DNA from: DATEEG01 sp035525055
Lineage (GTDB): Bacteria > Actinomycetota > Acidimicrobiia > Spongiisociales > ZC4RG35
Length of the DNA: 16,967 bases
NCBI GenBank assembly: GCA_035525055.1
Contig: DATLEZ010000115.1
Location: 1-16,967 of the forward strand
Direction of reading: 5' to 3'
Shown one piece after another: positions 12,421 through 16,967 of the stretch; position 1 is the first letter of the stretch, and each line of letters begins with the position of its first letter. Below the pieces are notes generated by a model. It saw nothing but the letters and a program-made list of their open reading frames with translations, did no database searches and was not told the DNA's origin. Position numbers and translations under genes: made by a program.

Positions 12421-13572
12421 TCAGACCGGAACCGGCACGGGAGACCGTCGAAGCCAGATCGAGTTGGCGATGCCGAGCGCGATGGAGAAGCTGAGGAACG
12501 ACGATCCCCCGGCACTCAGGAAAGGAAGCGGCAGCCCCGTCACGGGCATGATCCCGATCGTCATTCCGATGTTCACGAAGACGTGGAACACGAACATGGC
12601 AGCGATCCCGAGAGCCACCAGCGCCCCGAACCTGTCTCTGGCATTGGCCGCGATGACGAGGAGTCGCCAGACCAGGACCAGAAAAGCCGCGATCACGAGG
12701 ATGCCCCCGACGAAGCCCAACTGCTCGCCGACCGCGGTAAAGATGAAGTCGGTTCCTTGCTCGGGCACGTACTGGAAGTTGGTCTGCTGACCCTGGAACA
12801 GCCCTTTGCCCGTGAGCTGACCTGACCCGACGGCGAGTTTGCTTTGGCGAAGGTTCCAACCGATGCCGGTGGGATCGATAGTGGGGTCCATCAGAACCCT
12901 GATTCGATCTACCTGATAGTCGCGGAGGACCCCGAGTTGGACCACGGCCGCGAGGAGCCCGAATCCCAATCCGGACAACACCAGGATCTGACGACCTGAG
13001 ATTCCGGCCCCAAACAACATGACGATGGTTAGAAAGGCAAACACCAGCATCGTCCCGAGATCGGGTTGAAGAAAGATGAGGATGCCGGGCACGGCCATCA
13101 CCATGAGGGCCTGCCCGATTCGACCCCATCGCAACTTCACCTGAGGTCGGCCCAGCACCGCCGCAAGGGCAATGACGCAGGCTGTCTTGGAGAACTCCGA
13201 GGGCTGCAATTGGAAGTAGCCGAGGTCGAACCAGCGCTGGGCACCCTTGACCGCGGGAAACAGGAACACCAGGGCGAGCAGGGCGATCATTCCCAGATAG
13301 ATGATGTGGGCAAGCTGGCCTAGTTCCCGATAGTCGACGAACGAGAGAGCCACGAAGAGGATCAACCCCGCCGCGACGAAGATCATCTGTCGCTCCATCG
13401 AGAAAGAAGCCGGCAGGTTGTTGCGTTCGAGTCCCACCCTGGTTGCCGAATAGATCATCAGCAGGCCCAGCATCGAAAGGGCCAGGGTGGTGATGAAGAG
13501 GACCCGATCGGGGGTGTTCCGGCGCCGGTCGGAAATCGCCGGGGGGGCGTCGCGATGAGCCAGCAATGTCAT
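12421..13572 (-). CDS. rodA: SEDS peptidoglycan glycosyltransferase RodA
   Basis: This 383-residue polytopic protein of the SEDS family polymerises lipid II glycan strands for side-wall growth, in complex with PBP2. Motifs include KGAQRWFDLG (109-118), QPSEFSK (123-129), QPDLGT (169-174), VPEQGTDFIF (269-278) with the family's essential aspartate D275, and GLPLPFLSAGGSS (346-358). About ten membrane segments are evident, with a short charged N-terminal cytoplasmic stretch. The ATG overlaps the mrdA stop by one base (TGATG), so PBP2 and RodA are co-translated. Position next to mrdA and mreCD argues for RodA over FtsW. Confidence 0.96.
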   Translation of the reverse strand: MTLLAHRDAPPAISDRRRNTPDRVLFITTLALSMLGLLMIYSATRVGLERNNLPASFSMERQMIFVAAGLILFVALSFVDYRELGQLAHIIYLGMIALLALVFLFPAVKGAQRWFDLGYFQLQPSEFSKTACVIALAAVLGRPQVKLRWGRIGQALMVMAVPGILIFLQPDLGTMLVFAFLTIVMLFGAGISGRQILVLSGLGFGLLAAVVQLGVLRDYQVDRIRVLMDPTIDPTGIGWNLRQSKLAVGSGQLTGKGLFQGQQTNFQYVPEQGTDFIFTAVGEQLGFVGGILVIAAFLVLVWRLLVIAANARDRFGALVALGIAAMFVFHVFVNIGMTIGIMPVTGLPLPFLSAGGSSFLSFSIALGIANSIWLRRSPVPVPV

Positions 13573-15536
13573 CAGTCCGCCGCCTCTCCCTCGACTATCG
13601 GGTCAGGGACCTCTCCCATCAAGTACTGCATGATATGCCTGGCGACCGGGGCGGCTACCCGTCCCCCACTACCGCCTTCGTCGATCAGAACCACCACGAC
13701 CCAGCGGGGCGAGTCGATCGGCCCGACTCCGACAAACCACGCATGGTTGTCGTTGTTGGCGATCGTCTGACCGGTACCGGTCTTGCCACCGACACGATCG
13801 AGGGAGGCGCCGAAGCCGGCGAAGGCCGTCGATGCCGTTCCGCGGGTGACCACCCGGTTGAGATCCGTCAGGATCGATCGGACCGTTGAAGGATCTATAT
13901 CGATCTCGCGAACCAGTTCCCGCTCCGCCTGGTAGACGACCGTGCCGTCGCGGGCGGTGGCCGAGCTTACGACATGCGGTCGATACACGAACCCTCCGTT
14001 GGCGATGGCGGCGTATGACTGCGCCACCTGGAGAGGAGTCGCGGTCAATTCGCCCTGGCCGATCGCCAGGTTCATCAGGTCGCCTCCCAGGAACGGGCCT
14101 TCGGACAGATCGAGTCGACTCGGTTCGAGACGCGCCGGTGCCTCGGGGTTCTCTACCTGGAACTGCTTCCAGGCGTCGAACAGCGCCCGATCCGGCACGA
14201 TCCCTTGAGCCTCACCGGTCAGGTCGACACCTGTGAACGATCCGTAGCCGAGGTCCCTCGCCCACTCCTGGATGATGCTCTCCTGATCGGTGAGCTTGTG
14301 AGCTCGCCAGGTCCCGAGCGCCACCGACCAGAAGTAGATGTTGCATGACTGTTCGAGGGCTCCATGGATGTCGAGCCAACCCTTGTCGACGGTGTACCAG
14401 TCGTGGAAGACCTGCTGGCTTCCTTCCTCAAACCCGGGGAGTCGCAGGGTGCCGCTGCAATGGATCAAACCGGAAGAAGGATCGAGGTTCTCGTCGGCTA
14501 GGGGCAGGTTTTCTTCGACGGCTGAGACATACGTGACCACCTTGAAAGTCGAGGCGGGAGGATACAGGCCCGAAACGGCCAGGTTGTTGAATGCCCTCTC
14601 ATCGTTGAGAGCCTGGAAGGTGACCGAATCCAGCCCGCCGACAAATAGCGAAGGGTCGAAGTCAGGAACGGAGGCGAGGGAAAGGATCTCCCCTGTGGTG
14701 ACATCGAGCACCACCGCCGCGGCTCGGGTGGCTTCGTGATTGACCTCGTTGCCGGCTGCACGGTCGGCGTCTTTTACGTCGTTGGCGAGCACCACCCCAC
14801 TCGCCAACGCCTGTTCGACGACTTCCTGCAACCTCAAGTCAAGCGTCAACTGGAGGGTGGCCCCCTGAACTGGGGGCACCGGGAGTTGTTCCTCGACCAC
14901 CTCCGATTGTCGATTCAAGCGAAGCTCGGAATAGCCGGGGATGCCCTGGAGGACGGTGTCGTAGACCCGCTCGACCCCCAGTTTGCCGATTCGCAGGTTG
15001 CGATCAAGGGCGGGCCGGCTTTCCATATCGGCGAGATCGGGCAGACCGAGATGCCCAACGACGTGGGCCATCGTCGGACCAACTAGGTAGACCCGCTCTG
15101 GGACCTTCTCGATGCTGACACCCGGCAAGTCGGACAGCTGCTCCGAGATCCGGTAGGCCGTATCAGTGGACACTTCAGTCACGGGGAACCGTCCGTTGAG
15201 GCCGGCGTCCTCGTACAACGCATCTAGTTCGGAGGCCGGCAGGCCCAGAAGCCCTGACAACCTCTGGATGAGCGCGTCCTTCTGGGCCGGATCGACGAAG
15301 CGACGATCGACGACCACCCTCGGCACGAACCGGCTGGTGGCGATCACGACTCCGCTCCGGTCGACGATGTCGCCCCTGGGAGCCTGACTATCGATGCGGA
15401 CCCAGGTCTGCTCCTCGGCGATCTCGGCGCTCTGGGCTCCTTCAGCCACCTGGACAAACCACAGCCGGATCCCGAGGACCCCGAACATAGTGACGAAGGC
15501 CGCTGCGACAACAGTGAGACGGGTGCCGAACTTCAT
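13572..15536 (-). CDS. mrdA: Penicillin-binding protein 2 (elongation-specific transpeptidase)
   Basis: This 654-residue class B PBP has one N-terminal membrane helix at about 8-29. The PBP dimerisation/pedestal region includes APRGDIVDRSGVVIA (52-66) and the HVVGHLG motif. The transpeptidase domain is at about 265-645. Its active-site motifs are STFK (S329, K332), SCN (397-399) and KTGT (585-588). It cross-links new peptidoglycan during rod elongation, working with RodA and recruited by MreCD; beta-lactams acylate S329. The ATG at 15536 overlaps the mreD stop by one base. No PASTA domains follow the catalytic domain, consistent with an elongation PBP. Length is normal for actinobacterial PBP2. 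Confidence 0.96.
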   Translation of the reverse strand: MKFGTRLTVVAAAFVTMFGVLGIRLWFVQVAEGAQSAEIAEEQTWVRIDSQAPRGDIVDRSGVVIATSRFVPRVVVDRRFVDPAQKDALIQRLSGLLGLPASELDALYEDAGLNGRFPVTEVSTDTAYRISEQLSDLPGVSIEKVPERVYLVGPTMAHVVGHLGLPDLADMESRPALDRNLRIGKLGVERVYDTVLQGIPGYSELRLNRQSEVVEEQLPVPPVQGATLQLTLDLRLQEVVEQALASGVVLANDVKDADRAAGNEVNHEATRAAAVVLDVTTGEILSLASVPDFDPSLFVGGLDSVTFQALNDERAFNNLAVSGLYPPASTFKVVTYVSAVEENLPLADENLDPSSGLIHCSGTLRLPGFEEGSQQVFHDWYTVDKGWLDIHGALEQSCNIYFWSVALGTWRAHKLTDQESIIQEWARDLGYGSFTGVDLTGEAQGIVPDRALFDAWKQFQVENPEAPARLEPSRLDLSEGPFLGGDLMNLAIGQGELTATPLQVAQSYAAIANGGFVYRPHVVSSATARDGTVVYQAERELVREIDIDPSTVRSILTDLNRVVTRGTASTAFAGFGASLDRVGGKTGTGQTIANNDNHAWFVGVGPIDSPRWVVVVLIDEGGSGGRVAAPVARHIMQYLMGEVPDPIVEGEAAD

Positions 15537-16033
15537 CAGGCTCTACGTCCCCCCGATTGCATCAGCCGGGTGACGGGTATCGCCAACAATGCCGCGCAGA
15601 CCGCGTTGGTGATCGGCACTTCTATGAATCGGCGCAGCATTGCGTCCCCTAGTTCAGCCGATTGCCCGAATAAGACGCCAACCACCACTACCAGTGCCAC
15701 CGAAATCAAAGAGAGAAACCCTGCCCAGATCCCGACCGCAAGGGGTCCCGAGTCCGCCCGCTGTCGGGTGCGCACGGCTACATAAGCCACGACGGTGTAA
15801 ACCAACGCCCTCAATCCGAGGACCGAGCTGGCCAGCGAGACGTCGAACAGGGCGCCTGCCAGAAACCCGATCACAAGGGCGACCTCGGCCCGCAGGCTGA
15901 GCGTCGCCAGGATCACGACCAGAACCACAAGATCGGGCACCAGCCAGGTGAACCTCCGGAACAGGGTGGCCTGAAGAATGAGTCCGAACACGGCCAACCC
16001 CAGCGCTATGAGGACAGGGCGCGGGGACCTCAT
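15536..16033 (-). CDS. mreD: Rod shape-determining protein MreD
   Basis: This 165-residue, very hydrophobic protein has about five to six membrane segments and a short basic N terminus (MRSPRP). Typical MreD features include LFRRFTWLVPDLVVLVV (24-40) and VIGFLAGALFDVS (54-66). MreD is a poorly conserved inner-membrane partner of MreC; the gene-order evidence is stronger than the sequence evidence. ATG 16033 overlaps the mreC TGA (ATGA), and its own stop overlaps the mrdA start, so all three proteins should be made in balance. Confidence 0.92.
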   Translation of the reverse strand: MRSPRPVLIALGLAVFGLILQATLFRRFTWLVPDLVVLVVILATLSLRAEVALVIGFLAGALFDVSLASSVLGLRALVYTVVAYVAVRTRQRADSGPLAVGIWAGFLSLISVALVVVVGVLFGQSAELGDAMLRRFIEVPITNAVCAALLAIPVTRLMQSGGRRA

Positions 16034-16947
16034 CCGCCGCCGGTTGTGGTTGTTGTGTCACCGCTGGTCTCGCCCGTCGTGCCGGGAGTGACCGCCGTCG
16101 TTGTGGTTTCCACAGTCCCGGGCTCCGGCGGCCACGTGATTACCACCACGATCCGCAGCGTGTCCGTTTGGGCGAAGAGCCGAACCGGCGCAGATATGGC
16201 GGTGCCCTCGAGATCGACGTCGGCAGTGACCTCGCCGACCGGCAGGCCCTGAGGGAAAGTCACCGAGACAGAACTGGTCACCACGAGGTCTCCGGCCTGG
16301 AGGGCTTCGATCGCATCGAAGACCTCCAGGGTGAGTTCATCGGACCCGAGGTGAGAAACCAGGCTCCCCACCTGGCCATCGACCAGAACCGTCACCGCTT
16401 CGCGATCCTGGGTGATCGGGACGACGATGGCAAACCCCGGTGCGGTCTCCACCACCTTGCCGACCACATAGCCGTTCGGGTCGACCACCGGGTGGCCCAC
16501 CGCCACGCCATCGTCGGTTCCCTTGTCGATGACGAAGCTCGGCCCGAATGGATCGGGGCGTCCGATCACGTTGGCCGGGGTCTGGGCAACGTCGGGGTCG
16601 AGGATCTCGAGATCGTTGATCTGCTCGAGCACTTCGACCCTCGCTTGGAGATCCTGGGCGCCGGCCTGTTCCGCCTGTAAACGAGCAACCTCGGCGAGCA
16701 GGGCTTGATTCTCGGCCCGCAGAGTGGCGAGGCCGGTCAAGGCCTCGCCCAGGTCGGCAACCGGATCGACCACGATCGCGGCGAGGTTCTGCAGTGGTGC
16801 AAGCACGCTCAAGGCAGCGCTGCGGATATTGCTCGAGACAGAGCCTCCCGCGAGGCGCACGTCGACCGTCATCAAGAGAAAGGCAGCCACCACCAGGGTG
16901 ACGAAGGTGGGCAGAGCCCGATCACGTCGTGAGTCACGGTCGATCAT
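16030..16947 (-). CDS. mreC: Rod shape-determining protein MreC
   Basis: This 305-residue bitopic protein has a basic cytoplasmic start (MIDRDSRRDR), a membrane helix at about 13-28 and an extracytoplasmic coiled coil at about 74-112 (LRAENQALLAEVARLQ). The beta-barrel head carries FVIDKGTDDGVAVGHPVV, the MreC hallmark. A C-terminal tail (about 276-305) of Thr, Gly and Glu residues (TTTTAVTPGTTG) is low-complexity and probably disordered. MreC links MreB filaments to PBP2/RodA. The ATG at 16947 is preceded by a stop codon in frame and has no clear ribosome-binding site. mreB is expected just beyond the right edge but is not in the window. Confidence 0.95.
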   Translation of the reverse strand: MIDRDSRRDRALPTFVTLVVAAFLLMTVDVRLAGGSVSSNIRSAALSVLAPLQNLAAIVVDPVADLGEALTGLATLRAENQALLAEVARLQAEQAGAQDLQARVEVLEQINDLEILDPDVAQTPANVIGRPDPFGPSFVIDKGTDDGVAVGHPVVDPNGYVVGKVVETAPGFAIVVPITQDREAVTVLVDGQVGSLVSHLGSDELTLEVFDAIEALQAGDLVVTSSVSVTFPQGLPVGEVTADVDLEGTAISAPVRLFAQTDTLRIVVVITWPPEPGTVETTTTAVTPGTTGETSGDTTTTTGGG

Positions 16948-16967
16948 CGGTTTTCGCTATCGGGTGC

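Overview
The window looks like chromosome from a GC-rich actinobacterium-like organism. The evidence is the frequent GTG starts, the 4-bp and 1-bp stop/start overlaps, the near-leaderless promoters, and the linkage mreC-mreD-mrdA-rodA ... rng ... rplU-rpmA-obg-proB, which is familiar from Actinomycetota. A deep-branching class such as Acidimicrobiia is a guess from overall protein flavour. No rRNA or tRNA gene is present to settle it.

Layout, left to right. (1) Positions 1-1552: the 3' end of a GH1 beta-glucosidase on the + strand faces a GH5-like clan-A glycosidase on the - strand. Between them lies a 7-bp tandem array followed by degenerate copies in inverted orientation. (2) Positions 1549-5114, - strand: a compact operon rplU-rpmA-obg-proB-(shikimate kinase-like)-(GH5-like). 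From obg onward each gene overlaps the next by 4 bp. A perfect TATAAT set inside a 7-bp dyad lies upstream of rplU. (3) Positions 5206-8482: an accessory block. It holds an EamA-type transporter, a 19-bp perfect hairpin, a CadI/ArsI-type C-As lyase, a divergent ArsR with N-terminal CC and CVC cysteines, a fused ArsM methyltransferase/ArsN1-type acetyltransferase, and a second, different ArsR overlapping that fusion gene by 4 bp. Palindromes with ATCGAT cores sit in both arsR promoter regions. (4) Positions 8548-10134: an RNase E/G gene with a long leader containing three 33-bp tandem repeats and an AU-rich segment. (5) Positions 10585/10633-11793: a membrane-anchored PAF-acetylhydrolase-like serine hydrolase on the + strand, overlapping thymidine kinase tail to tail. 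(6) Positions 11777-16947, - strand: the cell-elongation operon mreC-mreD-mrdA(PBP2)-rodA followed by tdk.

How the parts fit. The elongation genes and the ribosomal L21/L27-Obg genes are core housekeeping. RNase E/G normally sits directly upstream of rplU in many actinobacteria; here the arsenic block lies between them, so it looks like an insertion into a conserved locus. The arsenic block has no visible arsenite pump or arsenate reductase. Its chemistry is organoarsenical: methylation, acetylation and C-As bond cleavage. The fused ArsM-ArsN1-like protein is the most unusual item and the best candidate for an undescribed activity, for example on arsinothricin-type arsenic amino acids. That role is inference.
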